DNA of 64,000 nucleotides, from contig NZ_CP120849.1 in NCBI RefSeq assembly GCF_029581355.1, positions 1,086,501-1,150,500 of the forward strand, given 5' to 3'. The notes under the pieces were generated by a model, which worked only from the letters and a program-made list of their open reading frames with translations, ran no database searches and was not told the DNA's origin. Below, one piece after another: positions 1 through 9,579 of the stretch. Made by a program: the position numbers and the translations under genes. Each line of letters opens with the position of its first letter. Within the stretch, counting starts at the first letter, position 1. The stretch is from Parabacteroides chongii (GTDB lineage: Bacteria > Bacteroidota > Bacteroidia > Bacteroidales > Tannerellaceae).

Positions 1-2717
1 TACTGGCTTCTCAGGGAAGCCTCCGCCGGATAGACCGTTTGCGGGAAATAGATGATCTTACCCGATCCGAACGGGACTACAGTTTTTGCAGACAACGATT
101 TATAGTTATCACCCAGCATCTCACGAATAACAACATCATTTACCGGGAATTTCACCGGCTGGTCCGGTTGAAGTTCTGCATTCAGATGAGCAGCAGTCAA
201 AACAAGCGTGCCACCTCCAAATACATAGTTACGGATACGGAGGAAATCGCCCTCCTCAAAACTGTTCCAACCCAGGAAAACCATTGCCTTATATTTATTC
301 ATCACATCCTGCGGAGCTTCAATAGGCAAGATATCTACTGTTCCATAAGGCGTAGAAGTAAACCAACCTTTCGGACCGCAACCGTCGACGATATTATCCG
401 GATAAAAGACATTCAACAAATCAAAACTTTCCGTCGCCTTATTAAACGCCCATTTATCTCCTTTCTGCGACCACAGACTGCCGCGACCGAATGATTTCCA
501 GGCATCGTTTCTTCCCTGAACAACAGCGATATTACTTTTCAGTTCGCCACGGCGGGTATGCGTTTCTATAAAGTCCAGTACACGGTGCTGCGCGTACAGA
601 TGTTCCTTACCGGACTGGGAATAACGGTCGTTGGCATATTCATCCAGCCACAATGCCTCTTCGGTGTTCATATGGGAAGAGCCGTGCATATAGGCAACAG
701 CCAGCGACATATATAAACGCAGGGAATGCTTCGGATCGGTGAAAGGTCCTGATCCCCACTGCATGGCATGCAAAGTTCCATAGTCCTGTTTGCTATAGGC
801 ACGTGAAGCACCACGCAGCGAAGAGAGGATAATTTCTTCCGGACCGTACATCTGTTCGGCTCCCAACCAGTTATAACCCGCCTGATACAAATAGCGGAAC
901 ATAGTAGACGGTCCCGTATGACGACTGCTCTCTCCCTTGGAGTAACGGAAATTCTCAACCAGTTTACGAGCACCGTCAGCCATATCTTTCACACCCTGCG
1001 GGTCATAGTGAATAAATACGCCATGATCGGTATAGATAGGACGATGTTTGGCAAAGATACCGCCATAAGGACGGTTGCGGGCAGCCATATCCGAAAAGAC
1101 TCCCTGATAGAGGAAATGTTGCCAGTAATAATAACCGCCGTCATTTTCATGCGCCTGCTTTCCGCGGAACATGGGAGAAGCCAGTGTTTCCAGATCCGGG
1201 TTGATACGTTTTCCTGCCAGCGTACGTCCTTCCACCTGCCAGGCATAAGGGACCTGTAACTTATTCAGCAAACCGGTATAGTGACGAATCACTTCCGGAC
1301 GGGCCACACGGAAACCGCTCCACTGGTAAGACGGACGGAACTGATACCAGTTTCCGACACGTTTGGAAATATACCATTTGAAGAAATAATCATACGGCGT
1401 ATATTCCTTATCGATATAAATTTCATCGCCCGAAGAGATATACACCTCATCCGGTTCTTTTTCTATGATCTGGCGAATCATGACTTCCGCTTTCCGGCTG
1501 CCGTCGTCGAAGGTCATCGGAACAGCAGACGCATAATCGCCGGCACGAAATTCCACTACATGCAAACCGGTCTCTTTCAGTTCTATTTCCTGAAATGAGG
1601 GAATGACTGCAGCCGGAGCCTGTACCTTCAAACGAACATCCGGCTTATTGGTTTCCACCAGAACACCGAAAGCAGCTCCTGCCGTTACATATTCCGGAAC
1701 GGAGACCACTTCGAAATCGCGGGCACTCTCCTCGATAATCTCCAGGGAACGGAGTTCATACGGATAAGCAGCCCGGTTATCTTCTTTCAATAAAGTCAGT
1801 TTCAAATCCCCTTTCCCCTGTACGGCATCCGGCAGAAGGATATAGAAGTCGGCAATATCGGAAGCCCTGTCGAAAATATTTCCTTCGTAAACGGTCGTGC
1901 CGTTAAAATCCAGCCTCCAACGCGGCCAGCTCCGGGTAGACAGGTTACAGCCTGTCCAGTAATTATAATCGTCTGTTTTATCGGCAAACTTTGCAAAAGG
2001 AATGGAGCATACCTGTTTCTTGTTCTGCGTCAACCTCGGAGCTTCCACCCAGCACTCGCCACTAAAATGCGTGCCACCGATGCGCAGGAAGGCACAGGCT
2101 ACATTTTCCGGCAGGATAAATTTCTGCGTCACAGACTGAAACTTGCCGGAACCTTCGGGCACCGGAAAATAAAGCAGGGAATCCGGGCGATCATAAATAT
2201 CGTCTTTGTAGCGTCCCGGCTTTTTATAGAATAGCTCGATCTCCACCCCGAAGTCTCCGCCAGATGACACGGACAGATTCTGACGCTTTACGACCGGCAA
2301 TGTCACCGTCAATTCACCGGGTTTCAGCAAGTCACCCGACAGGCGGTAATAAGCATGCCGCTCGAAGTTATTATCTTCTCCTTTGAAATAAAGAGAATAC
2401 TTATCCTTCTTCACATGAACGGAATCCAGATTATCATCGATATAGAACTCCGACCGTCTGAACATTTCTTCGCCTCTTTTCTCAAAAGGTGCCGGCATTT
2501 GCACACCGCCGACTACACGAAGGAATTTCCGGACAGGCCACGCTTGCTTTTCAAATGAAACGCTTTCGGTAACACTGCTACCCGGCATCAATACATGGAC
2601 CTTCCCGCCCGCGGAAGGAGTGAACAGTACCGTTCTTTTCTCTGTCTGCACATCATCGGCAAACACGGAGGATACGGCTAACAATTGACAGATCAGAAGA
2701 TAAAAGACTTTTTTCAT
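1..2717 (-). CDS. Large secreted glycoside-hydrolase-like protein, 3' end beyond window
   Basis: An open frame starts at an ATG at 2717 and runs off the window start without a stop, giving 905 codons of an incomplete protein. Residues 1-20 form a signal peptide ending near SVFADD, so the protein is exported. The first ~450 residues look like beta-rich carbohydrate-binding or galactose-binding-like domains. The middle, with motifs such as AGYNWLGAEQ and WLDEYANDRY, looks like a TIM-barrel glycosidase. Around residues 800-905 the pattern FLGWNS then GGGTLVL resembles the glutamine-amidotransferase-like trimerisation domain of GH42-type beta-galactosidases. I cannot assign a GH family, substrate or catalytic residues with certainty. 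It is divergent from ribF across a 92-bp promoter region. Confidence 0.6.
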   Translation of the reverse strand, partial: MKKVFYLLICQLLAVSSVFADDVQTEKRTVLFTPSAGGKVHVLMPGSSVTESVSFEKQAWPVRKFLRVVGGVQMPAPFEKRGEEMFRRSEFYIDDNLDSVHVKKDKYSLYFKGEDNNFERHAYYRLSGDLLKPGELTVTLPVVKRQNLSVSSGGDFGVEIELFYKKPGRYKDDIYDRPDSLLYFPVPEGSGKFQSVTQKFILPENVACAFLRIGGTHFSGECWVEAPRLTQNKKQVCSIPFAKFADKTDDYNYWTGCNLSTRSWPRWRLDFNGTTVYEGNIFDRASDIADFYILLPDAVQGKGDLKLTLLKEDNRAAYPYELRSLEIIEESARDFEVVSVPEYVTAGAAFGVLVETNKPDVRLKVQAPAAVIPSFQEIELKETGLHVVEFRAGDYASAVPMTFDDGSRKAEVMIRQIIEKEPDEVYISSGDEIYIDKEYTPYDYFFKWYISKRVGNWYQFRPSYQWSGFRVARPEVIRHYTGLLNKLQVPYAWQVEGRTLAGKRINPDLETLASPMFRGKQAHENDGGYYYWQHFLYQGVFSDMAARNRPYGGIFAKHRPIYTDHGVFIHYDPQGVKDMADGARKLVENFRYSKGESSRHTGPSTMFRYLYQAGYNWLGAEQMYGPEEIILSSLRGASRAYSKQDYGTLHAMQWGSGPFTDPKHSLRLYMSLAVAYMHGSSHMNTEEALWLDEYANDRYSQSGKEHLYAQHRVLDFIETHTRRGELKSNIAVVQGRNDAWKSFGRGSLWSQKGDKWAFNKATESFDLLNVFYPDNIVDGCGPKGWFTSTPYGTVDILPIEAPQDVMNKYKAMVFLGWNSFEEGDFLRIRNYVFGGGTLVLTAAHLNAELQPDQPVKFPVNDVVIREMLGDNYKSLSAKTVVPFGSGKIIYFPQTVYPAEASLRSQ

Positions 2718-2774
2718 AACTAATATTCAGAGATGTCTGTTAATAAATCAGCTCAAAAGTACAATTAATTTATG

Positions 2775-2782
2775 TACTTTTG
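2775..2782 (+). promoter_or_regulatory. Bacteroidetes -7 box for ribF
   Basis: TACTTTTG matches the Bacteroidetes -7 consensus TAnnTTTG and lies 27 bp before the ribF start. The flanking stretch ATGTACTTTTGCC recurs upstream of the T9SS operon at 59910. Confidence 0.6.
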
Positions 2783-2809
2783 CCATTCCATTGAACGAAT
2801 AGAAAGAAA

Positions 2810-3736
2810 ATGATCGTTATCAGAGATACGGATTTATTAAAAGGGAAAAGACTGGTCGCCACCATCGGGTTCTTCGATGGAGTCCATTTGGGCCACCGGT
2901 TCCTGATCGATGAACTGAAAGGTATTGCCAGGGCTAAAAATCAACCCTCGGCAGTTATCACCTTCCCGGAACACCCACGCGCCGTATTACATTCGGATTA
3001 TCAACCGAAATTACTAAATTCATTCGAGGAAAAACTAGAGCAACTGGCAACTACAGGAGTCGATTATTGCATCGTCCTCGATTTCACGATAGAGCTGTCG
3101 CGACTGACGGCGCAAGAGTTTATCACTTCCATATTGGCAGAGAAACTCCACACAGATGCGTTACTGATCGGTTACGACCATCGGTTCGGACACGACCGCA
3201 AAGACGGTTTCGAGCAATACGTTGTTTATGGTGCCGCCTGCGGAATGGAAGTGCTGAAAGCCTCTCCCTATGACGAAGGGCGTACAGCAGTCAGTTCTTC
3301 GGAGATCCGGAAATTATTGACCGACTGCCATGTGGAAGAAGCCGCCCGGTTGCTGACTTATCCCTACAGGCTGCAGGGAACGATCGTAAACGGATATAAA
3401 GTCGGGCGCAAACTGGGATTTCCGACCGCCAACATACAGGTGGACGAACCTTTTAAAATTGTTCCGGGAATCGGAGTATATGCCGTCTGGGTGTATCTGA
3501 AAGGGAAAAGATATAAAGGAATGTTGTATATCGGCAACCGCCCCACGCTCGATAACGGCGATAATATCACATTGGAAGTGAATATACTGGACTTCTCAGG
3601 AGACATCTATAATAATGATATAACCGTTGCGTTTATATATTATGTACGAGGCGATGTCAAGTTTAACTCGCTGGAAGAACTGATTGAGCAGCTCGGCCGT
3701 GATCGGGAGACAGTGGACAAGATATTAATTAGTTGA
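2810..3736 (+). CDS. ribF: Bifunctional riboflavin kinase / FAD synthetase
   Basis: The 308-residue protein converts riboflavin to FMN and then FAD in the cytoplasm. The N-terminal nucleotidyltransferase carries GFFDGVHLGH at residues 20-29, the HxGH-type signature for ATP binding, and a YDHRFGHDR segment near residue 122. The C-terminal flavokinase domain begins around residue 180 with GRKLGFPTANIQV, the conserved phosphate/riboflavin-binding stretch. Length matches the usual 305-315 residues. It is followed 9 bp later by the M20 deacylase and probably co-transcribed with it. Identification is secure. Confidence 0.95.
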   Translation: MIVIRDTDLLKGKRLVATIGFFDGVHLGHRFLIDELKGIARAKNQPSAVITFPEHPRAVLHSDYQPKLLNSFEEKLEQLATTGVDYCIVLDFTIELSRLTAQEFITSILAEKLHTDALLIGYDHRFGHDRKDGFEQYVVYGAACGMEVLKASPYDEGRTAVSSSEIRKLLTDCHVEEAARLLTYPYRLQGTIVNGYKVGRKLGFPTANIQVDEPFKIVPGIGVYAVWVYLKGKRYKGMLYIGNRPTLDNGDNITLEVNILDFSGDIYNNDITVAFIYYVRGDVKFNSLEELIEQLGRDRETVDKILIS

Positions 3737-3745
3737 CTATAAAAA

Positions 3746-4795
3746 ATGTACTACGAAGCAATAGATACTTTAAAAGGGATGATCAGTCGTCCTTCTTTCA
3801 GCCGGGATGAAGCAGCTGTAGCCGATTTCCTGCAACAGAGCTGGCAGGCAGCCGGACACACAGTACACCGTAAAGGAAATAACCTGTGGATTGTTTCCCC
3901 CGGTTTCGATCTGAATAAGCCGACCCTGTTGCTGAACTCACATATCGATACCGTCAAACCGGCCTCCGGCTGGACAAAAGATCCTTTCCACCCGGAAGAA
4001 AGCGAAGACGAAAAGCTATATGGCCTGGGAAGTAATGATGCCGGAGCAAGCGTTGTCTCATTATATGCAGCTTTCTCCCTGCTGACCGGCAAGGAACAGG
4101 CATACAATCTGATATTCCTGGCTTCCTGCGAAGAAGAAGTATCCGGCAAAAACGGTCTGGAGAGCGTTCTTCCCGACTTGCCTCCGATTGCCTTTGCTAT
4201 TGTCGGCGAACCTACCGGAATGCAACCGGCTGTAGCCGAAAAAGGGCTGATGGTCCTCGACTGTGTTTCCATCGGGAAAGCTGGACATGCCGCCCGGAAT
4301 GAAGGGATCAACGCGATCACGCTGGCGATAAAAGACATTGAATGGTTTAACAACCATCAGTTTCCGGAAAAAAGCGATTTCCTCGGACCGGTAAAGATGA
4401 GCGTCACGATCATTCATGCCGGAACGCAGCATAATGTCGTTCCCGACCGCTGTGAATTTACGGTCGATATCCGTACCAACGAGTTCTATCCCAACGAGAA
4501 ACTGTTTGAACTGATAAAAGAGCAGGTCGGCTGTGAAGTAAAAGCGCGTAGTTTCCGCCTGAACTCGACGCGAACCGACCTCAGCCACCCGTTCGTACAG
4601 CGGGCGATCCTGATGGGAAAAGAACCGTTCGGCTCGCCTACGCTCAGCGACCAGGCACTTATGCCGTTTCCGTCCGTCAAGATCGGTCCGGGCAACTCTG
4701 CCCGCTCACATGCGGCAGACGAGTACATCGGGCTGTTGGAAATAAGAGAAGCGATCGACACCTATGTACGGTTACTGGACGGACTGAAACTCTAA
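3746..4795 (+). CDS. argE: M20 family deacylase, ArgE-type (N-acyl-ornithine deacylase)
   Basis: This 349-residue zinc peptidase of the M20/ArgE/DapE family has the metal ligands in order: H66-x-D68 (NSHIDTV), D98 in GSNDAG, the catalytic EEE at 128-130, E155 in GEPTG, and the late His in ARSHAADEY near 322. In Bacteroidetes this family member normally removes the acyl group (N-succinyl or N-acetyl) from ornithine in arginine biosynthesis. That use is established for the family in the phylum, and I infer it here. No other arg gene is adjacent. Next gene starts 4 bp after the stop. Confidence 0.85.
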   Translation: MYYEAIDTLKGMISRPSFSRDEAAVADFLQQSWQAAGHTVHRKGNNLWIVSPGFDLNKPTLLLNSHIDTVKPASGWTKDPFHPEESEDEKLYGLGSNDAGASVVSLYAAFSLLTGKEQAYNLIFLASCEEEVSGKNGLESVLPDLPPIAFAIVGEPTGMQPAVAEKGLMVLDCVSIGKAGHAARNEGINAITLAIKDIEWFNNHQFPEKSDFLGPVKMSVTIIHAGTQHNVVPDRCEFTVDIRTNEFYPNEKLFELIKEQVGCEVKARSFRLNSTRTDLSHPFVQRAILMGKEPFGSPTLSDQALMPFPSVKIGPGNSARSHAADEYIGLLEIREAIDTYVRLLDGLKL

Positions 4796-4799
4796 TCGT

Positions 4800-6080
4800 A
4801 TGCTGAAAAAGATACTGGGAACAATCGGAACACGCTATCTGATTGCCTTTCTGAACCTGATGCTTATTTTCATGAATGCCAAGGCATTGGGTGTGGAAGG
4901 GGTCGGACTGGTGGGTATTCTCCTGGCATCTATCAATATAGCCGTCGTGTTCAACGGAGTGCTTTCCGGCAACACGATTGTCTATTTCATGAACCGGTAT
5001 TCCCTGCACACCATTTTATTCCCGGCTTATGTATGGCCCTTTATCGGATCAGCGCTGGCGTGTACGTTCATGCTACTTTTCGGACTGTTTCCTCCAGCAT
5101 ATCTGACGGATATCTATATACTGTCACTGATCTCTTCTTTCATTACGACCAACGCCCGTTTCCTGCTGGGCAAGGATAAAATTACCGGATTCAATATCAC
5201 TTATATGCTGCAAAGCGGACTGTTGTTCTTCATCCTTCTATATTTTTATTATATAACAGGGAAACAGGAAGTTTCATCTTATATTTACGGATTGTACATC
5301 ACGTACGGGATTGCCTTTGCCGGCAGTCTGCTTCTCCTTTTCCCCCATCTGATCCGGAAAGAGAATAAACCGACAAACAAGCCATTCCTTTCCATCTTGA
5401 AAGAGATGTTTTCCTATGGTCTTTGGGGAAGTGCCGACAATATAGCCGAAGTGTTGACCACCCGCCTGAACTATTTCCTTATCCAACGCTTTGCCGGTCT
5501 GGGCAGTGTCGGTCTCCTGGATGCAGGGACAAAAATATCGGAAAGCGTCTGGCATATCAGCCGAAGTGTCAGTTTTATCGAATACAGCAGTGTGGCGCAA
5601 ACGACGGATCCCGAAATACAAAAGAGAACGACCCTGAAGCTGTTCAAACTCACTTTCAGCGCAATCGCATCAGCCACCATCTGCATCCTGTTCATTCCGG
5701 AATGGATTTATACGGATTATCTGTTCAGTCCCGAATTTACAGGCATGCGAAAAGTCATATTCGGCTTATCCGTTGGGATTGTAGCTTTAGGATGCAACAG
5801 CATACTCAGCCATTATTTTATCGGAAGCGGAAAAATACGTTACAGCGCGGTCAGTTCCTGCATCGGACTTCTCACCCTGTCGATAGCGGGCTATATACTG
5901 ATACCTTTGCACGGAGTTGTCGGGGCAGCCATCAGCTCCAGCATAGCATTCTGCGCCATGCTGGCATTTTCGATGACAGTATTCTGCCGGCAGAACCAAA
6001 CACGAATAAGCGAGTTCATTCCCGACAAGGAAGATGTCGATGAACTCGCCAGGCGGATACGCCAAAAGCTCTCCCGTTAA
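4800..6080 (+). CDS. Polysaccharide flippase-like multi-spanning membrane protein
   Basis: The 426-residue protein is almost entirely hydrophobic, with about 12 predicted membrane segments and the spacing of the MOP/Wzx-MATE superfamily. The N-terminus (YLIAFLNLMLIFMNAKALG) fits the first helix of O-antigen flippases. It probably moves a lipid-linked glycan across the inner membrane. No glycosyltransferase cluster is adjacent, so its cargo is unknown; it sits alone behind ribF and argE, 4 bp after the latter. A charged cytoplasmic tail of about 30 residues ends the protein. The superfamily is confident, the substrate is not. Confidence 0.8.
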   Translation: MLKKILGTIGTRYLIAFLNLMLIFMNAKALGVEGVGLVGILLASINIAVVFNGVLSGNTIVYFMNRYSLHTILFPAYVWPFIGSALACTFMLLFGLFPPAYLTDIYILSLISSFITTNARFLLGKDKITGFNITYMLQSGLLFFILLYFYYITGKQEVSSYIYGLYITYGIAFAGSLLLLFPHLIRKENKPTNKPFLSILKEMFSYGLWGSADNIAEVLTTRLNYFLIQRFAGLGSVGLLDAGTKISESVWHISRSVSFIEYSSVAQTTDPEIQKRTTLKLFKLTFSAIASATICILFIPEWIYTDYLFSPEFTGMRKVIFGLSVGIVALGCNSILSHYFIGSGKIRYSAVSSCIGLLTLSIAGYILIPLHGVVGAAISSSIAFCAMLAFSMTVFCRQNQTRISEFIPDKEDVDELARRIRQKLSR

Positions 6081-6085
6081 TTTTC

Positions 6086-7753
6086 TCAATAACGGAAACT
6101 TCCGCCTCCCAGGAACTCACGCAGTAGTGAAGTACCGGGCAGACCGACATCCGGAATATAATTAAAGTAACGCAGGAAGCGCAACAGGCGATAAGCCTCC
6201 GCATTCTCTTCCTCGTCTTCACGCACCTCTGCCAGGATCGGCTCGGCAAACTTACGCAAAGCCGCCAGTTCATAGAGCATGGCACTGTTAAACATCGCAT
6301 CCGCATTTTCCTGGTAAGGGAAAATCCATTTATCTTCTCCCCTTCGCACGCTCGGCCAGCGGGCAATCGTATCTTTGGCAGAATACCCCCGGAAACGGTA
6401 GTCGCGGATGATACGGCGCAGCAAACGGTTATCCGTAGTCGGTATCCAGTTGTGATTATCCAATGATATGGAAGTAAGTACGGAGACATACACCCGGTAC
6501 TTATACTTATCATCTATCATGGAGGTCAGCTCCGGATTCAGTGCATGAATACCTTCTATCACCAACACCGAATTTTCACGCATCTTCAGCTTCTTACCTT
6601 TATAAACCCGCAGGCCCGTTTCGAAATTGAAACTAGGCACTTCGATCTCCTCGCCCGACAGCAGCTTCTTCATCTCGCTGTTAAAATAAGGCAGATCGAG
6701 CGCATAAAGCGACTCAAAGTCATAATCGCCGGATTCATCTTTCGGCGTATCTTCCCTATTCAGGAAATAATCGTCGAGCGAGATACTGACAGGATGAATC
6801 AGATTCGTTATCAACTGTACTTCCAGACGTTTACAGAAAGTCGTTTTCCCGGAAGAAGACGGACCGGAGATCAGCACAATACGAACCCCGTCCTGGTAAC
6901 GCCCCGCTATCTCTTCCGCAATTTTTGCCACCTGCTTTTCCTGCATCGCCTCGGATACCATGATCAGTTCCGATGTATGACCGTTTTCGATGGCACGGTT
7001 CAGATCGCCCACATTATTCAGGTCCAGTGTCCGCTGCAAAGTCAGATGTTGTTTATAAGCTTCAAACATCTTGTCCTGTTTAATGGCCGGTTCCAACTCC
7101 AGCGGATTCCTTCTTTTCGGAATCTGGAGCAGCACACCGTCAAAATAAGGAACGATATCGAACAATTGGATATAACCGGTGGAAGGCGTCAGACAGCCGT
7201 AAAAGAAATTCACATAACCATCCAATTCGTAATAAGAAGTATACGGCATACCCGCCGTTTCGATCAGACGTGCCTTATCGTTCATGCCCCGTTCACGGAA
7301 AAGAACGGTTGCATCCACAGTCCGGACCGTTTTATGCAGAAAAGGCAGGTCGGCATCGATAATTTCACGCATTCGCTTCTTTATCTTGTCGATCGTCTCC
7401 CCGTCTATCTTCTTTCCGTTATGGATCACACAGTAGTAACCTTTTGAGATCGGATGTTCTAAATTTAATGTAGCGGAGGGCAACACATCGTTAACCGCTT
7501 TCGAGAAAATATGGCACAGCGAACGGACATACGTACGAAGTCCGGAAAGCTGCGTATAATCCACGAACTCAATATCTTTCGGATGCCAGCAACGATAATT
7601 CAAGCTCTCGACCTTATTGTTCACTTTTGCATTCATCGGACGGTAACGCAGAGGCGCACCGATCATCGTATAAATATCCAATAAAGAAGAACCGATGGGA
7701 ACCTCTTTATAGGTATTGTTATTTTTGCAATAAATTGTGATTGTTTCAGACAT
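6086..7753 (-). CDS. TGS-domain nucleoside kinase (uridine-kinase-like)
   Basis: The 555-residue protein begins with a ubiquitin-like TGS domain (residues 1-65). A threonyl-tRNA-synthetase-like second domain follows, then a C-terminal P-loop kinase with the Walker A sequence GPSSSGKT near residues 294-302 and the uridine-kinase-like SLDDYF and VIEGIHALN motifs. This architecture is annotated as nucleoside kinase in Bacteroidetes. It should phosphorylate uridine/cytidine, with the TGS/SAD-like part probably regulatory. It is convergent with the flippase (5-bp gap) and divergent from the first Na/Pi transporter. Confidence 0.88.
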   Translation of the reverse strand: MSETITIYCKNNNTYKEVPIGSSLLDIYTMIGAPLRYRPMNAKVNNKVESLNYRCWHPKDIEFVDYTQLSGLRTYVRSLCHIFSKAVNDVLPSATLNLEHPISKGYYCVIHNGKKIDGETIDKIKKRMREIIDADLPFLHKTVRTVDATVLFRERGMNDKARLIETAGMPYTSYYELDGYVNFFYGCLTPSTGYIQLFDIVPYFDGVLLQIPKRRNPLELEPAIKQDKMFEAYKQHLTLQRTLDLNNVGDLNRAIENGHTSELIMVSEAMQEKQVAKIAEEIAGRYQDGVRIVLISGPSSSGKTTFCKRLEVQLITNLIHPVSISLDDYFLNREDTPKDESGDYDFESLYALDLPYFNSEMKKLLSGEEIEVPSFNFETGLRVYKGKKLKMRENSVLVIEGIHALNPELTSMIDDKYKYRVYVSVLTSISLDNHNWIPTTDNRLLRRIIRDYRFRGYSAKDTIARWPSVRRGEDKWIFPYQENADAMFNSAMLYELAALRKFAEPILAEVREDEEENAEAYRLLRFLRYFNYIPDVGLPGTSLLREFLGGGSFRY

Positions 7754-7774
7754 ATTATATCAGTTATTATTTGT

Positions 7775-7782
7775 AGTTTTGC
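7775..7782 (+). promoter_or_regulatory. -7 box upstream of first Na/Pi cotransporter
   Basis: TAGTTTTG fits TAnnTTTG in the 80-bp divergent gap, 51 bp before the start at 7834. Confidence 0.5.
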
Positions 7783-7833
7783 TGCCTAAAGTTAGGAATA
7801 TTAATCGGATATACTTCCAGGTATAACTATTTT

Positions 7834-9528
7834 TTGATGGATAATACAATTTTTACCGTACTTAAACTGCTAGGCTCGCTTGCTTTATTAATGTACGGAA
7901 TGAAAGTGATGAGCGAAGGCCTCCAAAAGCTTACGGGAGACCGACTACGTAATATCCTAGGCGCCATGACTACGAATAGGTTCACCGGACTGCTCACAGG
8001 AGCTTTCGTCACAGCCGCCGTACAGTCATCCACCGCTACCACCGTTATGACCGTAAGTTTTGTCAACGCCGGTCTCCTGACTCTAACACAAGCCATCTCC
8101 GTCATCATGGGAGCCAACATAGGAACGACAGTCACCGCCTGGGTCATGTCAATCTTCGGTTTCCAGTTCAATATGACAAATGTCATTTATCCCCTCTTCG
8201 CATTATCTCTCCCTCTGATATTCTCTAAAAAAAGCGGACGCAAGTCATTCGGTGAATTCGTTTTCGGATTTGCCTTTATGTTTTTAGGGTTAACGACTTT
8301 GCGGGAGAACGCCATGCATATGGACCTGGAACACAACCAGGCTATCATTTCATTCATTACCTCCTGCAAGGAATGGGGCATGTTCTCCGTATTGCTGTTC
8401 CTGCTGATCGGAAGTGTGATTACAATGGCGGTCCAGTCGTCCGCGGCTGTCATGGCTATTACGTTAATCCTGTGTTCCAGCGGAGTCCTCGACCTGTACC
8501 TGGGTATCGCACTGGTGATGGGCGAAAATATCGGAACGACGGTGACCTCCAATATCGCTGCACTCACCGGTAATGCGCAGGCACGAAGGGCGGCATTTGC
8601 CCACTTCATATTCAACTTCTTCGGAATCATTTGGGTACTCTGTATCTTCCATCCGTTTATCGATATGGTAAAAGACCTGGTTAATTACGTAGCACCCAAT
8701 ACACCGAAAGAAATTGCCATCACTTACACGCTGTCAGCATTCCATACCGCATTTAACATTTGCAATGTACTGATATTGATATGGTTCATAAAACCTATCG
8801 AACGCCTGGTTTGTTTTGTCATCAAATCAAAGCCGGAGGACGAAGAATATCGCCTGCATTACATCACCGGAGGTTTGCTTTCGACGGCTGAATTATCGAT
8901 CCTGCAAGCCAATAAAGAGATATCTCTTTTTGCAGAACGGACCACACGCATGTTCAACATGGTGAAGGATGCGTTTTATGAAAAGGACGAAGACGCCTTT
9001 ATGAAAACGTATAACCGGATCGAGAAATACGAGAACATCAGCGACCATATGGAGATCGAGATAGCCAACTACCTGACGCTCGTGGCAGAAGGCCGCCTGA
9101 GTTCGGAAAGTAAGGAAGAGATCCGTATCATGCTCCGTGCCGTATCGGAGATAGAAAGTATTGCCGATTCATGTAACAACCTGGCACGCACCATTAAGCA
9201 TCGGAACGAAGGGAAGTCAGACTTTACCGAGAAGCAGAACCACTGCATCGACAAGATGTTCGAACTGGTCACTATGGCACTGCATCAAATGAACTCTATA
9301 TTGAAAAAGCCGGAATTGACACACGATGACATCAATCCGTCTTACAATATCGAGAACGAAATAAATAATTATCGCAACCTGCTGAAACAACATAATGTGG
9401 AAGATATCAATAATAAGCAATACCAGTATCAGGACGGGGTATATTATATGGATATCGTCAGTGAAGCTGAAAAGTTAGGAGATTACGTACTAAATGTTGT
9501 CCAGGCCGTTATAGAGAAAAAGATATAA
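7834..9528 (+). CDS. Na/Pi cotransporter with C-terminal PhoU-like domain (copy 1)
   Basis: The 564-residue protein has two inverted NptA/PNaS repeats, each with the QSS signature: TAAVQSSTATTVM near residue 60 and AVQSSAAVMAIT near residue 200. A cytosolic four-helix PhoU-like domain follows from about 350 to the end. The family imports phosphate with sodium or, in some bacteria, helps signal phosphate status. The neighbour at 9580 is a paralogue, most similar over the PhoU-like half (ENISD.MEIEIANYLT). The 51-bp gap suggests one transcript. The start ATG at 7837 (MDN) is an equally good choice. Confidence 0.9.
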   Translation: MMDNTIFTVLKLLGSLALLMYGMKVMSEGLQKLTGDRLRNILGAMTTNRFTGLLTGAFVTAAVQSSTATTVMTVSFVNAGLLTLTQAISVIMGANIGTTVTAWVMSIFGFQFNMTNVIYPLFALSLPLIFSKKSGRKSFGEFVFGFAFMFLGLTTLRENAMHMDLEHNQAIISFITSCKEWGMFSVLLFLLIGSVITMAVQSSAAVMAITLILCSSGVLDLYLGIALVMGENIGTTVTSNIAALTGNAQARRAAFAHFIFNFFGIIWVLCIFHPFIDMVKDLVNYVAPNTPKEIAITYTLSAFHTAFNICNVLILIWFIKPIERLVCFVIKSKPEDEEYRLHYITGGLLSTAELSILQANKEISLFAERTTRMFNMVKDAFYEKDEDAFMKTYNRIEKYENISDHMEIEIANYLTLVAEGRLSSESKEEIRIMLRAVSEIESIADSCNNLARTIKHRNEGKSDFTEKQNHCIDKMFELVTMALHQMNSILKKPELTHDDINPSYNIENEINNYRNLLKQHNVEDINNKQYQYQDGVYYMDIVSEAEKLGDYVLNVVQAVIEKKI

Positions 9529-9579
9529 TTATGCATACATTCATTATAATCGGATATTTATCCACTTAAATTTACATTA

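Noticed and set aside
6545..7447. 300-codon plus-strand frame opposite the nucleoside kinase
   Set aside because: It mirrors the kinase reading frame and lacks any protein family; a shadow frame.
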